64,000 bases of DNA from Moraxellaceae bacterium (GTDB taxonomy: Bacteria; Pseudomonadota; Gammaproteobacteria; Pseudomonadales; Moraxellaceae). Both the position numbers and the translations under genes were made by a program. The notes beneath the pieces are model-generated. The model ran no database searches. It was not told where the DNA came from and saw only the letters and a program-made list of their open reading frames with translations. This document shows, piece by piece, positions 39,563-49,759 of this stretch. Location of the stretch: contig JAUSND010000019.1 in NCBI GenBank assembly GCA_030646295.1, positions 242,010-306,009 on the forward strand, in the 5' to 3' direction. Each line of letters opens with the position of its first letter. The stretch's first letter is position 1.

Positions 39563-40408
39563 TCAGTTCGTTGCGTCTGCCTTGCCCAGCAGGCCGAAGG
39601 TCATGATGTTAAGCCAGCTGCGGTCTTCATTGTGGGCGCCGATATCAACGGTGAGCTGCCCCAGCTTGTCGATGCTCTTGTGCTCGGGGTAGTTGCTGCG
39701 CAGCAGGGCCAGTTGCTGCTCTGCCAGATCCTTGATGCCGAGCTTGCCGTAAGCCCATACCTGCAACGCCAGTGCGTCAGGTACAGCGGGCGTGCCCGGA
39801 TAGTTTTCAATGATCCAGCGTGTGCGGTTGAGGCAGGAGACGTAGGCCTTGCGCTTGGCATAGAAGCGGGCCGCATGCAGCTCCTGGGTCGCCATCTGGT
39901 TGCGGATATGGATCATGCGGGCGCGGGCGTCCGGTACATACTGGCTGTCGGGAAAGCGGCGCAGCAGCTCGCTGAACTCCTGAAACGCCTCGCGGGATGA
40001 CGCCAGGTCACGGGCAGCCGTATTGATCGGCATGATGCGGAGAAAGACATCGCGGTCGCCTTCGTAGGCAGCCAGGCCTTTCATGTAGATGGCGTAGTCC
40101 ACCTGGGCATGACCCGGGTGCAGACGGATGAATCGGTCAGCTGCGGCCGAGGCGCCGGCATGGTCGGCGTGGCGGAACTTGGCGTAGATCAGCTCCAGCT
40201 GGGCCTGCTCGGTATAACGACCGACCGGGAAATGGGACTCCAGTGCCTCCAGATGATCCGTGGCTGCCATGAAGTTGCCGGACTTCATGCTCTTCTGTGC
40301 GGCTTCGTAATACTCCTTTTCCGCCATCTGGCCCTTTTTTGGGTTGGATGAGCAGGCGGCCAGGAGCGCCAGGGTCAGGATGGTGGTGAAGCGCAGCAAA
40401 CGGGACAT
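39563..40408 (-). CDS. bamD: Outer-membrane assembly lipoprotein BamD (ComL)
   Basis: 281 residues from the ATG at 40408. Lipoprotein signal with lipobox LLAAC (Cys19), then five TPR-like repeats. Essential member of the BAM complex that inserts beta-barrels in the outer membrane; it contacts BamA. Signature segments are SHFPVGRYTEQAQLELIYA and RRFPDSQYVPDARARM. Divergent from rluD, the arrangement seen in many Gram-negatives. Confidence 0.95.
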   Translation of the reverse strand: MSRLLRFTTILTLALLAACSSNPKKGQMAEKEYYEAAQKSMKSGNFMAATDHLEALESHFPVGRYTEQAQLELIYAKFRHADHAGASAAADRFIRLHPGHAQVDYAIYMKGLAAYEGDRDVFLRIMPINTAARDLASSREAFQEFSELLRRFPDSQYVPDARARMIHIRNQMATQELHAARFYAKRKAYVSCLNRTRWIIENYPGTPAVPDALALQVWAYGKLGIKDLAEQQLALLRSNYPEHKSIDKLGQLTVDIGAHNEDRSWLNIMTFGLLGKADATN

Positions 40409-40501
40409 TGCAGTATTTCCGATGACGTCGGGACAGGAAGGGCTGCCCCGGACTAGAATGCAGGCCGCATTTAACCACATTAGCGTCCGCGCCCACATCG
40501 C

Positions 40502-41476
40502 ATGTCTGTAACCGTCAGTTTAAACGCATCTGTCCCCCTTGAGCTTGCCGGCGCCCGTCTGGATCAGGCCGCGGCCCAGCTTTTCCCCGAGTATTCCCGC
40601 GAGCGCCTCAAGGACTGGATCAAGGATGGGCGTCTGACCGTGGAAGGCAAGTCGGGCAAGCCGAAGGACAAGGTGGCTGGTGGTGAGGCGCTGGTGCTGC
40701 TGGCCGAGCTGGAGTCCGAGACCGAGGCGCTGCCGCAGGATATTCCGCTGAACATCCTGTTTGAGGATGACGATTTGCTGGTGCTGGACAAGCCGGCGGG
40801 ACTGGTTGTGCATCCGGGTGCGGGTAATCCGGATGGCACGCTGATGAATGCGCTCCTGTTCCATTGCCCGGATCTGCGCCTGCTGCCGCGCGCCGGTATT
40901 GTGCATCGCATCGACAAGGACACTTCCGGCCTGCTGGTGGTGGCCAAGACGCTGCCGGCCCATACGGCCCTGACGGCGCAGTTGGCGGACAAGTCCGTGT
41001 ACCGCGAGTACGAGGCCGTGGTCTGCGGCGTGATGACGGGCGGCGGCACCATTGATGCACCGATTGACCGGCATCCCACGGATCGCACCCGCATGGCCGT
41101 GGTGAGTCGCCGTGACGAAGAGGATGAGCGTGGCCGTAATGCGGTGACGCATTACCGTGTGATTGCACGGTTCCGGGGGCATACGCATGTAAAGGTGCAG
41201 CTGGAGACCGGGCGTACGCACCAGATCCGTGTGCACATGTCCCATATTGGCCACCCGCTGGTTGGTGATCCTGTCTATGGCGGCCGGCCACGGCTGCCCA
41301 AGGGCGGCAGTCAGGAAATGATTCGTGCCGTGCAACGGTTTCCGCGGCAGGCCCTGCATGCGCGCCGGCTGGGACTGGTGCATCCGGGCACTGCGGTCCA
41401 GATGAGCTGGGAATCACCGCTGCCGGAAGACATGACGGCGTTGCTCGTCATTCTGGCCGAGGATGCCAAAAACTGA
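40502..41476 (+). CDS. rluD: 23S rRNA pseudouridine(1911/1915/1917) synthase
   Basis: 324 residues. S4-like N-terminal domain (LELAGARLDQAAAQLFPEYSRERLK within residues 13-37) and catalytic domain with HRIDKDTSGLLVVAK, nucleophile Asp138. C-terminal GRTHQIRVHMSHIGHPLVGDPVYGG is split RluD signature. Modifies helix 69 of 23S rRNA, needed for normal ribosome assembly. TAGAAT (40454-40459) upstream may be a -10. In pseudomonads pgeF follows directly; here about 9 kb is interposed. Confidence 0.96.
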   Translation: MSVTVSLNASVPLELAGARLDQAAAQLFPEYSRERLKDWIKDGRLTVEGKSGKPKDKVAGGEALVLLAELESETEALPQDIPLNILFEDDDLLVLDKPAGLVVHPGAGNPDGTLMNALLFHCPDLRLLPRAGIVHRIDKDTSGLLVVAKTLPAHTALTAQLADKSVYREYEAVVCGVMTGGGTIDAPIDRHPTDRTRMAVVSRRDEEDERGRNAVTHYRVIARFRGHTHVKVQLETGRTHQIRVHMSHIGHPLVGDPVYGGRPRLPKGGSQEMIRAVQRFPRQALHARRLGLVHPGTAVQMSWESPLPEDMTALLVILAEDAKN

Positions 41477-41591
41477 CGGATTGTGATCCCGTCAGTGATT
41501 ACCTGTTTTTTGCGTTGAGACACCCATACCTGCGCGCCTAGAATCCCTGCATGAGTGCCGGTGCCTGCCGGCTTATCCAAGGATGACGTCC

Positions 41592-44500
41592 ATGCGTTTG
41601 CGCGCCTTTCTGCTGGCTTTCTGTGCCTTTCCTGTCTCCTCCCTGTTTGCAGCGGTGCCTGTGGCACCTGCCGTTATCCAGTTCAGCCCGCAAGGCGAGC
41701 TGGAGTCTGTGCGGCAGGTGACGGCCCGCTTCACCTCCGACATGGTGCGGCTGGGGGATCCCCGCGTTAAGAACCCCTTCACGATTGATTGTGTGGCCAA
41801 GGGCAAAGGGCGCTGGGTTGATACGCGAAACTGGGCTTATGACTTTGACCGGGATGTGCCGCGGGGACACTCCTGCACTTTCACCCTGGTCAGGGACCAG
41901 CGGGATGTGACAGGCCATGTGCTGGCAGGCAAGACGGCGTTTTCGTTCAGCACGAGTCCGCTGGCAGAAGCGCTTCCGGCGACAGGAGGATTGCTGAAGC
42001 TGGATTTCTTTGTGCCGCAGGGTGAAACGTACCCGGTACGACAGGTGCAGACGCGCTTCTCCGAGCCCATGATTCGCCTGGGTCAACCGCGTTACAGCAA
42101 TCCGTTCACCATCAGTTGTCCGTTGCCAGGGAAGGGGCGCTGGGTGGATACGCGTAACTGGGTGTATGACTTTGCACAGGATCTGCCTTCCGGTATCGCT
42201 TGCGAATTCCGTCTGGTGAAGGATTTGCGTGGCGTTTCCGGCAAGACCGTGTCGAGCTATCCGCTTTATCGTTTCAATACGGGTGGTCCTGCCGTCATGG
42301 CTTCGCGACCGTACGATGGTCAGGACGATATTGACGAAAACCAGACTTTCCTGCTGCAGTTTGATGGCGAAAATGACGTCAAAAGCCTGCCACTCAACAG
42401 TTACTGTCTGGTGGAGGGGATCAGGGAAAAAGTTCCGCTGCGGTTTTACACGGTGGAGCAGGCGCGCACGTTTGTTGCGCAGCTGCCAGAGGAATACAGG
42501 CAGTGGTGGAACCAGAGTGGCCGGCAGAAAGAGCGTCGCGCCGTGCAGTGTGGCCGGCAGCTACCGCCCGATGCCAAGGTCAAACTGGTATTTGCCAAAG
42601 GGCTGGCGTCAAGGGCTGGTGTCCAGCGCAGTGCGGATCAGGCACTGACATTCAAGGTTCGTCCCGCATTCACCGCCAGCTTCACCTGTACCCGTGAAAG
42701 CGCACGTCAGGCCTGTGCGCCGATGACGGACATGCGTCTGGAATTCACGGACATCGTGAGTGCCGAACGTCTCAAGGCAATTCGTCTGGAGGGTGGTGGA
42801 CGCACCTGGATGCCGGTGCCAAATGCAGGTGACGGGGAAGACTATTACGGCGAGGGTGGTACGGGGCCGGATGATTTTGTCCCGGGCACTGTTGCGACAT
42901 TCCGGGGGCCTTTCCCGGCAGAGGCATCTTTTACGCTGAAGCTGTCACCGGATTTCCGTGACGAGTCCGGACGTGTGCTCACCAATGCGGCACGCTTTCC
43001 GTTGGCCGTGAAAACGGCTGCGTATCCTCCACTGGCAAAATTTGCTGCCAACTTCGGCGTGATCGAGAAAACGGCAGGCGCGGTACCGTTGACCGTGCGT
43101 AATCTTGAAGCCGGTGGTGTGCAGGGACAGGCGCGCCTGCTGACCCTGAAGTTGCCGGACAGTGATGTCGATCTGTTGAAGTGGCTGCAGCGTTTCCGCA
43201 AGCATCAGGATGACCAGAGCTGTTATCAGTGCACGCGCCGCGATGAGCAGGGCCGTCGCCTCGACCCGGATCCCCGTTCGTTCTCTCTACTGGCAAAGGA
43301 GTCTGCCGCAAAGGCGCAGGCCTTGCCGCGCACTCAGGCTGCAAAGGAGTTTGAGGTGCTGGGTCTGCCGGTGCCGCAGACGGGCGTGTATGTGCATGAA
43401 GTGGAAAGCCGCTGGCTGGGCACGTCGCTCATGGAGACGCCAGCCCCCATGTATGTATCGGCCATGAGCGTTGTCACCAACCTCGGTGTGCATCTGCGCA
43501 GTGGCAAGGAAAATGCCCTGGTATGGGTGACGGCGCTGGATACCGCCAAACCTGTGGCCAATGCGGATGTGGCCCTTTACGAGTGCAAGGGGCGCACCGT
43601 GGTGTGGCGCGGCCGCACCGATGCGCAGGGCATTGCCCGTATCAGTAATCCACCGGATTTTTCTGCATGGGGCGAGTGCATGAGCAGTCATGCCGTGATT
43701 GTTCGCTCCGGTCAGGATCGCGGGATTGTGCTGCCCGGCTGGGATGAGGGTATCCAGTCGTGGCGTTTCAATCTGCCGGGCTGGCGTGCCAGTGGCGAGC
43801 TGGTGGCACACAGCATTCTCGATCGCACCCTGTTCCGTGCCGGTGAAACCCTGCATGCGCGTCATGTTGTGCGCGAGCTGGCGCTTGGCGGCCTGAATGC
43901 TCCACGTTCACCGCGCTACAGTAAGCTCGTGATAGAGCATGAAGGCTCCGGCCAGCAGTACGAGTTGCCACTCGCCATTGATGCCGGTGGCAATGGTGAC
44001 ACGACCTGGGCTATTCCAAAGGCGGCAAAGCTGGGGCGCTATGTGCTGCGTCTTGAAACGAAGAATGACAGCTACGTGCTGGCGAATTTCCGTGTCGAGG
44101 AGTTCCGCCTGCCGGTCCTGAAGCCGCGTCTGCAATTGCCGGGTGGTCCGCTGGTCCTGCCGCCGGTAGTGCCTGTCGATATGCAGCTCAGTTACCTCAA
44201 TGGCGGCGGCTACCCGAATGCGCCTGTCACCTTGCGTGGGCGGGTGCGTACTGCCGGATACAACTTTACGGATTTTGATGATTATTCGTTTGGGGACTAT
44301 GCCTCTTATGACGAAGAAGGCGAGTCTGATGCGTATGAAGAAATTGCGCTGGAAGAAAAGACACTGACACTGGATGCCAATGGTGGCTTGCGTGTTGATA
44401 GTGTTGCTTTGCCTGCGGTAAGCCGCATCAGTCAGCTGGCGATCGAAATGGAGTTTCGCGATCCGAGTGGTGAAAACCAGACGGTGTCTGCGACTACAAC

Positions 44501-47500
44501 GCTATGGCCTGCTGCGGTTCTGCCCGGCATCAGGCTTCCGTCCTGGATCACGCTGGATGGAAAGAGCCCGCAGCCTGTTGATGTGGTTACGCTGGGCCCG
44601 GATGGCAAGCCGCGAGGCAGGGTGCCGGTCACCGTGACCGCAGAACTGCATGTGCAGCAGACGCATCGTCGTCGTACTGTTGGGGGCTTCTACAGTTATG
44701 ACTCGGTGACCAAAAAGGAACCGCTGCCGGTGAGCTGTGGTCATCAGACCGATGCCTCCGGCCGCCTGCGTTGCTCGGTAATGCCTGGTGTGTCAGGGAA
44801 TCTTGTGCTGCGTGTGACATCACGTGATGAAACCGGTCGTGAGATGTCTGCCAGTACATCAACCTGGGTCAGCAATGGTGAGCGCTGGTGGTTTGGTCAG
44901 GATAATGATGACCGTATTGATCTGTTGCCAGAGAAGAAAGAGTACCAGACGGGTGAAACCATGCGTTTCCAGGTGCGCATGCCATTCCCGGAGGCTACGG
45001 CGCTGGTCAGTGTGGAACGAGACGGGGTGATCGAGACCCGGGTACAGGTGCTGGACTCGAAAAATCCGGTCATCACGCTGCCGGTGAAAGCGGAATACGC
45101 GCCGAATGTTTTTGTCTCGGCCCTGCTGGTGCGTGGTCGTAATGCCGAGGTGGCGCCGACGGCACTGGTTGATCTTGGCAAGCCCGCATTCAAGCTGGGT
45201 ATAGCCAACGTGAAGGTGAACTGGTCGAGCATGCGCCTTGGGGTGGCTGTTGCGCCTGACAGGTTGCGCTATCGCCCCCGCGAGCAGGCCAACGTCAGTG
45301 TGCAGGTGACGCCGCCAGCAGGACAGGCATTACCTGCTGATACCGAAGTCACGATTGCGGCAGTAGACGAGGCACTGCTTGAACTGGCAGGTAATGACAC
45401 CTTTGATGTGTTGACGCCGATGATGGTGGAACGAGGCTATGGCATGAATACGTCCACCTCGCAGTTGCAGGTGGTGGGCAAGCGTCATTATGGCCGTAAG
45501 GCATTGCCGCCAGGTGGTGGTGGCGGCCGTGGTGCCAATACGCGTGAGCTGTTCGATACGCTGGTGTACTGGCAGGCCCGCGCAAAAGTTGATGCCAATG
45601 GCCGTGCGGTGTTCACCGTGCCGCTGAATGATTCCCTGACCGGTTTCAGGCTGGTGGCATCCGCGGTCAGCCGTGACCGTTTTGGTCATGGCGAGTCACG
45701 CATGGAGAGCTTTCAGGATCTGCAGATGATCAGCGGATTGCCGCTGACAGTGCGTCAGGGCGACAAACTCGATCCCGGCTTTACCTTGCGCAATGCCACC
45801 GACAAGGCCATGTCGGTGCAGTTTGTTGCTGCCGTGGACGAGATGGGCACGCTGGTCGACAAGGCAGTTTCCATTCCGGCCGGGCAATCCGTGCTGGTCA
45901 CGGTGCCATTCACTGTGCCGCGCAATATTACCGGGTTGCACTGGACGGTGCGGGCCGAAGGCAAGTCTGCGGGCGATGCGCTCAAGCTGACGCAGAAAGT
46001 GCTGGACCCGGTGCCGGAGCGGGTCTGGCAAGCAACCATGCTGCAACTGACGACGCCGACCGATATTCCCGTGCAAAAGCCGGCAGATGCACTCAGTGGT
46101 GGTGGTCTTGTGGTGTCCGGGCAGGCAAGGCTGGCAGACAGTCTGGATACGGTGCGCGAGTATTTCCGCAACTATCCGTACAGCTGCCTCGAACAGAAAA
46201 CATCAAAAGCGGCAGGCCTGCAGGATCGGGCACGCTGGGACGAGTTGATGGATTTGCTCCCCACGTATCTGGATGACAACGGCCTTGCCGGCTTTTATCC
46301 GAATACGAGCGGTTACCCGTTCCTGACGGCGCATATCCTGCGGGTCAGTCGCGCCTTGAACTGGCCGATTCCGGAGGCTTCCCGCGAGAAAATGCTCACC
46401 GGACTGGTGAACTATACAGAAGGCAGGATTCCCTTCGAGGACTGGCGTCTGCGCGAGCTGGATGATGCGCATCGTCGCCTCGAGGTGCTGTCGATTCTGG
46501 CAGCCTCCGGCAGGTTGAAAGCATCGCATCTGGATGCACTGAAAATTGATCCGCCGCGCTGGACCACATCCATGCTGGTGAACTGGTTCGAGGTGCTGCG
46601 GCACGGCAAGAACATCCCGCGACAGGCAGAGCGTCTTGCCCAGGCAGAAAGTCTCCTGCGTTCACGGCTCACTCTGCAGGGATCAGCGTTGCTGTTGTCC
46701 GAGGGCGACTTCAACTGGTGGTGGCTCTATGACAATGATGCTGCCGTGGTCTCGCGTCTCATGCTGGCAACCATGGACCTGCCCGCATGGCGCGAGGATC
46801 AGCCACGCCTGATTCGTGGTCTGCTGATGCGGCAGCGTGAAGGTCACTGGGCAACGACGGTTGCCAATATGTGGGGTGGTTTTGCACTGAAGCGATTCAG
46901 TGACACCTTCGAGCGCGAGGTGGTCAGTGGCACTACCCGGGCACAGCTTGGTGCGCAGTCGGTTGACTTGTCCTGGGCACAAAAAGAGCCGGCGCCCGTG
47001 CGTCTGGAGTGGCCGGCCGCGCCTGCCACACTCAAACTCAGTCAGCAGGGCAGCGGCGCGCCGTGGATTACGGTGCAGTCGCGTGCACGCATTCCGCTCA
47101 AGGCTCCCTATGGCACCGGCTTTACGGTCAGCAAGTTGGTTGAGCCGCTGCAGCAGAAAGTGAAGGGCAAGTGGAGTGTTGGCGATGTGGTGCGAATCAC
47201 CCTCACCATGAATGCCCAGAGTGATATCGGCTGGGTAGCGGTGGATGATCCGATTCCATCCGGCGCCACCCTGCTGGGTCGTGCGCTTGGCCGGGACAGC
47301 AATCTGGCGGCTGAACGTGATGGCGGTGACTGGACCTGGGCGACCTATGCCGAGTTTGGTGCGGATGCCTACCGTGCCTATTACGAGCGAATCTACAAGG
47401 GCGAGTGGCATGCAAGCTATACCTTGCGCCTTAACCAGTCCGGTGATTTTGTCTTGCCGCCGACCCGGGTCGAGGCCATGTATGCACCGGAAATGTTTGG

Positions 47501-47537
47501 CATGACGCCTAATGCTGCGTGGGTGGTTGTGCCTTGA
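41592..47537 (+). CDS. Large bacterial alpha-2-macroglobulin with thioester
   Basis: 1981 residues from the ATG at 41592 (AAGGA 8 nt upstream; the ATG at 41583 is too close to it). The signal peptide ends near SSLFA^AVP and has no lipobox, unlike E. coli YfhM. Two tandem copies of the first domain (residues 29-122 and 136-231) share GKGRWVDTRNW. The MG-domain scaffold follows, then A2M-family signatures (IAAVDEALLELA, DSLTGFRLVASAVSRDRFG) and the thioester CLEQ at 1532-1535. Periplasmic or secreted protease trap thought to protect the envelope, working with PBP1C, whose gene overlaps it. Confidence 0.92.
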   Translation: MRLRAFLLAFCAFPVSSLFAAVPVAPAVIQFSPQGELESVRQVTARFTSDMVRLGDPRVKNPFTIDCVAKGKGRWVDTRNWAYDFDRDVPRGHSCTFTLVRDQRDVTGHVLAGKTAFSFSTSPLAEALPATGGLLKLDFFVPQGETYPVRQVQTRFSEPMIRLGQPRYSNPFTISCPLPGKGRWVDTRNWVYDFAQDLPSGIACEFRLVKDLRGVSGKTVSSYPLYRFNTGGPAVMASRPYDGQDDIDENQTFLLQFDGENDVKSLPLNSYCLVEGIREKVPLRFYTVEQARTFVAQLPEEYRQWWNQSGRQKERRAVQCGRQLPPDAKVKLVFAKGLASRAGVQRSADQALTFKVRPAFTASFTCTRESARQACAPMTDMRLEFTDIVSAERLKAIRLEGGGRTWMPVPNAGDGEDYYGEGGTGPDDFVPGTVATFRGPFPAEASFTLKLSPDFRDESGRVLTNAARFPLAVKTAAYPPLAKFAANFGVIEKTAGAVPLTVRNLEAGGVQGQARLLTLKLPDSDVDLLKWLQRFRKHQDDQSCYQCTRRDEQGRRLDPDPRSFSLLAKESAAKAQALPRTQAAKEFEVLGLPVPQTGVYVHEVESRWLGTSLMETPAPMYVSAMSVVTNLGVHLRSGKENALVWVTALDTAKPVANADVALYECKGRTVVWRGRTDAQGIARISNPPDFSAWGECMSSHAVIVRSGQDRGIVLPGWDEGIQSWRFNLPGWRASGELVAHSILDRTLFRAGETLHARHVVRELALGGLNAPRSPRYSKLVIEHEGSGQQYELPLAIDAGGNGDTTWAIPKAAKLGRYVLRLETKNDSYVLANFRVEEFRLPVLKPRLQLPGGPLVLPPVVPVDMQLSYLNGGGYPNAPVTLRGRVRTAGYNFTDFDDYSFGDYASYDEEGESDAYEEIALEEKTLTLDANGGLRVDSVALPAVSRISQLAIEMEFRDPSGENQTVSATTTLWPAAVLPGIRLPSWITLDGKSPQPVDVVTLGPDGKPRGRVPVTVTAELHVQQTHRRRTVGGFYSYDSVTKKEPLPVSCGHQTDASGRLRCSVMPGVSGNLVLRVTSRDETGREMSASTSTWVSNGERWWFGQDNDDRIDLLPEKKEYQTGETMRFQVRMPFPEATALVSVERDGVIETRVQVLDSKNPVITLPVKAEYAPNVFVSALLVRGRNAEVAPTALVDLGKPAFKLGIANVKVNWSSMRLGVAVAPDRLRYRPREQANVSVQVTPPAGQALPADTEVTIAAVDEALLELAGNDTFDVLTPMMVERGYGMNTSTSQLQVVGKRHYGRKALPPGGGGGRGANTRELFDTLVYWQARAKVDANGRAVFTVPLNDSLTGFRLVASAVSRDRFGHGESRMESFQDLQMISGLPLTVRQGDKLDPGFTLRNATDKAMSVQFVAAVDEMGTLVDKAVSIPAGQSVLVTVPFTVPRNITGLHWTVRAEGKSAGDALKLTQKVLDPVPERVWQATMLQLTTPTDIPVQKPADALSGGGLVVSGQARLADSLDTVREYFRNYPYSCLEQKTSKAAGLQDRARWDELMDLLPTYLDDNGLAGFYPNTSGYPFLTAHILRVSRALNWPIPEASREKMLTGLVNYTEGRIPFEDWRLRELDDAHRRLEVLSILAASGRLKASHLDALKIDPPRWTTSMLVNWFEVLRHGKNIPRQAERLAQAESLLRSRLTLQGSALLLSEGDFNWWWLYDNDAAVVSRLMLATMDLPAWREDQPRLIRGLLMRQREGHWATTVANMWGGFALKRFSDTFEREVVSGTTRAQLGAQSVDLSWAQKEPAPVRLEWPAAPATLKLSQQGSGAPWITVQSRARIPLKAPYGTGFTVSKLVEPLQQKVKGKWSVGDVVRITLTMNAQSDIGWVAVDDPIPSGATLLGRALGRDSNLAAERDGGDWTWATYAEFGADAYRAYYERIYKGEWHASYTLRLNQSGDFVLPPTRVEAMYAPEMFGMTPNAAWVVVP
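41676..42284 (+). repeat. Tandem duplication of the first alpha-2-macroglobulin domain
   Basis: Copy 1 spans 41676-41957 and copy 2 spans 41997-42284. About half of the residues match, with the block PGKGRWVDTRNWVYDF almost unchanged (copy 1 has KGKGRWVDTRNWAYDF). Codons in this block are also nearly the same, which suggests a fairly recent duplication or gene conversion. Confidence 0.85.
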
Positions 47538-49690
47538 TCGACGTGTCGGGTTGTCATGTGGGGCGATTGGGTCGTGCCATTGCCGGGATGCTCTGCCTGT
47601 GTGCGGTAGTGCTGGATGCACAGGCGGGTGTTCCCGGGTTTGCAGACATTCGCTCGGGATACAAATCCTCTTACGCCGAACTGCATGATCGTGATGGAAA
47701 GTTCCTGCATGCCCGTCGTGTGGATCTCACGTCCAATCGCCTGCGATGGGTGCCGCTGGCCGATATCTCGCCTGCACTGTCCGAAGCGGTAGTCTTCGCC
47801 GAGGACAGGGAGTTCTGGCAACACAGTGGTGTGGACTGGAGTGCGACGGCACTGGCAGCCATGAAAATGGTGACCGGTGATAGTACACGTGGCGCCTCGA
47901 CGATCACCATGCAGTTGGCCGGCTTGCTGGACAAGGAGCTGGCCTGGCGCAGTGGTGGCCGTTCACTTTCGCAAAAGTGGAGCCAGATGCAGGCGGCCAG
48001 GGATATCGAGCGTAGCTGGTCAAAGCCGGAAATTATCGAGGCCTATCTCAATCTCGTCAGCTTTCGTGGCGATTTGCAGGGGATTGCTGCGACGTCACGG
48101 GCATTGTTCGGCAAGCAACCGGCGGGGCTTACGCGTAACGAAGGCCTGTTGCTGGCTTCCTTGCTTCCCTCGCCTCAGGCCGCTCCCGGTCGTGTTGCTA
48201 CCCGTGCATGTGTGCTCATCAATGCCGGCTTCATGGATGCAGATTGTCAGGTGGTAAAAGATCTGGCGATGACGGCATTGACCCGTCGGCTTTCGCCCTA
48301 TCCGGAAAATACAGCACTGGAGTCTCTGGCTAACAGTTTGCTGAAAGTACCGGCGCAGAATGTGGTTTCAACCCTGTCCACCGGGGTGCAGAAAAAAGCC
48401 GAAGAGGTTCTGCGTAACCAGCTGTTTGAACTGAAGAGCAGCCACGTCAATGCCGGTGCAGTGCTGGTGCTCGATAACGCTACTGGTGCTGTCATTGCCT
48501 ATGTTGCTAATGCCGGCTTGCTGGAGAGCGCCCGTTTTGTCGATGCCATACAGGCATCGCGTCAGGCAGGCTCTACACTCAAGCCGTTCCTGTACGAGAT
48601 GGCCCTTGAGCAGAAATACCTGACTGCTGCCTCTGTTCTTGAAGATACGCCGGTGAGTTTTCCCACGCCCAGTGGGCTGTATGTGCCGCAAAACTATGAA
48701 AAGGATTTCAAGGGGCCGGTGAGTGCGCGAGTGGCGCTGGCAGGCTCACTGAACGTCCCCGCTGTTCGTGTCCTGAATCTGGTTGGTGTCGAGAATGCAT
48801 GGGCGCGCTTGCGTGCACTCGGCCTTACGCTGCCCGAGTCGCCGGATTTCTATGGCCATTCACTGGCGCTGGGTGGTGCCGATGTCACGCTATGGGCGCT
48901 GGCCAATGCCTATCGCACGCTCGCACGAGGCGGCAGCAGTACGCCGCCGACTTTTTCTCCAGGTCGTGTCGGCGAGGTCGTTCGAGTAATGGATCATGAG
49001 GCGGCTTTCATTACGGCGGACATTCTGGCGGATCGCAGTGCCCGCGCCATTACGTTCGGGCTGGAAAGCCCGCTCGCCACACCGTTCTGGACGGCAGTGA
49101 AAACCGGGACCAGCAAGGACATGCGCGACAACTGGTGCATCGGCTTTTCCACCCGTTATACGGTCGCAGTGTGGGTGGGCAACCTCGATGGCAGCCCCAT
49201 GCAGGATGTATCGGGTATCACCGGAGCTGCACCCGTATGGGCCGCAGTGATGAAACAGCTTGAGGGAGGGCAGGTGCGCCCGGATGGTAGTGCTCCGGTT
49301 GCTCCGCTCACGCTGGTGCGCCAGAAAGTCCGCTTTCGTGGTCTCAGGGAGCCGGCCCGCGAGGAGTGGTTTATCCGGGGCACGGAGCTTGAGTCTGTCG
49401 ACTATGTCCAGCAAGCAGTGACACGCATCGAATATCCCGTTACTGGCACCATCATCGCAGTTGATCCGGACATTCCCTGGTCCCGCCAGCAGTTGCGCCT
49501 GCGTGCCGAAACCGGCGTGGACGGCCTGTCATGGTGGCTTGATGGCTTGCGGCTTGGACCAGCGAAGGATCATGACTGGTCACCAATGCCCGGCAGCCAT
49601 CGTCTGGAGCTTCGTGATGCCAGGGGACTGGTACATGATGCGGTGAGCTTTACGGTACGCGGTCGCATGGTAACGGCACCGGCCAACTAG
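47534..49690 (+). CDS. pbpC: Penicillin-binding protein 1C
   Basis: About 718 residues from a TTG at 47534 that overlaps the A2M stop (TTGA); GTG at 47519 or 47558 are alternatives and none has a good ribosome-binding site. N-terminal hydrophobic segment, then a family-51 glycosyltransferase domain with EDREFW (Glu90) and STITMQLAG. The transpeptidase domain has STLK (347-350), SLN and KTGTS (523-527). The C-terminal ~90 residues are a BiPBP_C domain. Bifunctional peptidoglycan synthase; the A2M-pbpC pair is a known gene couple, thought to link damage trapping to wall repair. Confidence 0.93.
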   Translation: MIDVSGCHVGRLGRAIAGMLCLCAVVLDAQAGVPGFADIRSGYKSSYAELHDRDGKFLHARRVDLTSNRLRWVPLADISPALSEAVVFAEDREFWQHSGVDWSATALAAMKMVTGDSTRGASTITMQLAGLLDKELAWRSGGRSLSQKWSQMQAARDIERSWSKPEIIEAYLNLVSFRGDLQGIAATSRALFGKQPAGLTRNEGLLLASLLPSPQAAPGRVATRACVLINAGFMDADCQVVKDLAMTALTRRLSPYPENTALESLANSLLKVPAQNVVSTLSTGVQKKAEEVLRNQLFELKSSHVNAGAVLVLDNATGAVIAYVANAGLLESARFVDAIQASRQAGSTLKPFLYEMALEQKYLTAASVLEDTPVSFPTPSGLYVPQNYEKDFKGPVSARVALAGSLNVPAVRVLNLVGVENAWARLRALGLTLPESPDFYGHSLALGGADVTLWALANAYRTLARGGSSTPPTFSPGRVGEVVRVMDHEAAFITADILADRSARAITFGLESPLATPFWTAVKTGTSKDMRDNWCIGFSTRYTVAVWVGNLDGSPMQDVSGITGAAPVWAAVMKQLEGGQVRPDGSAPVAPLTLVRQKVRFRGLREPAREEWFIRGTELESVDYVQQAVTRIEYPVTGTIIAVDPDIPWSRQQLRLRAETGVDGLSWWLDGLRLGPAKDHDWSPMPGSHRLELRDARGLVHDAVSFTVRGRMVTAPAN

Positions 49691-49759
49691 TCTTGCCGGC
49701 TTCAATGCCAACCGGCTTTCCGCTACCCTCATGTCACATTCAGGAAAGGAAGAACACAC

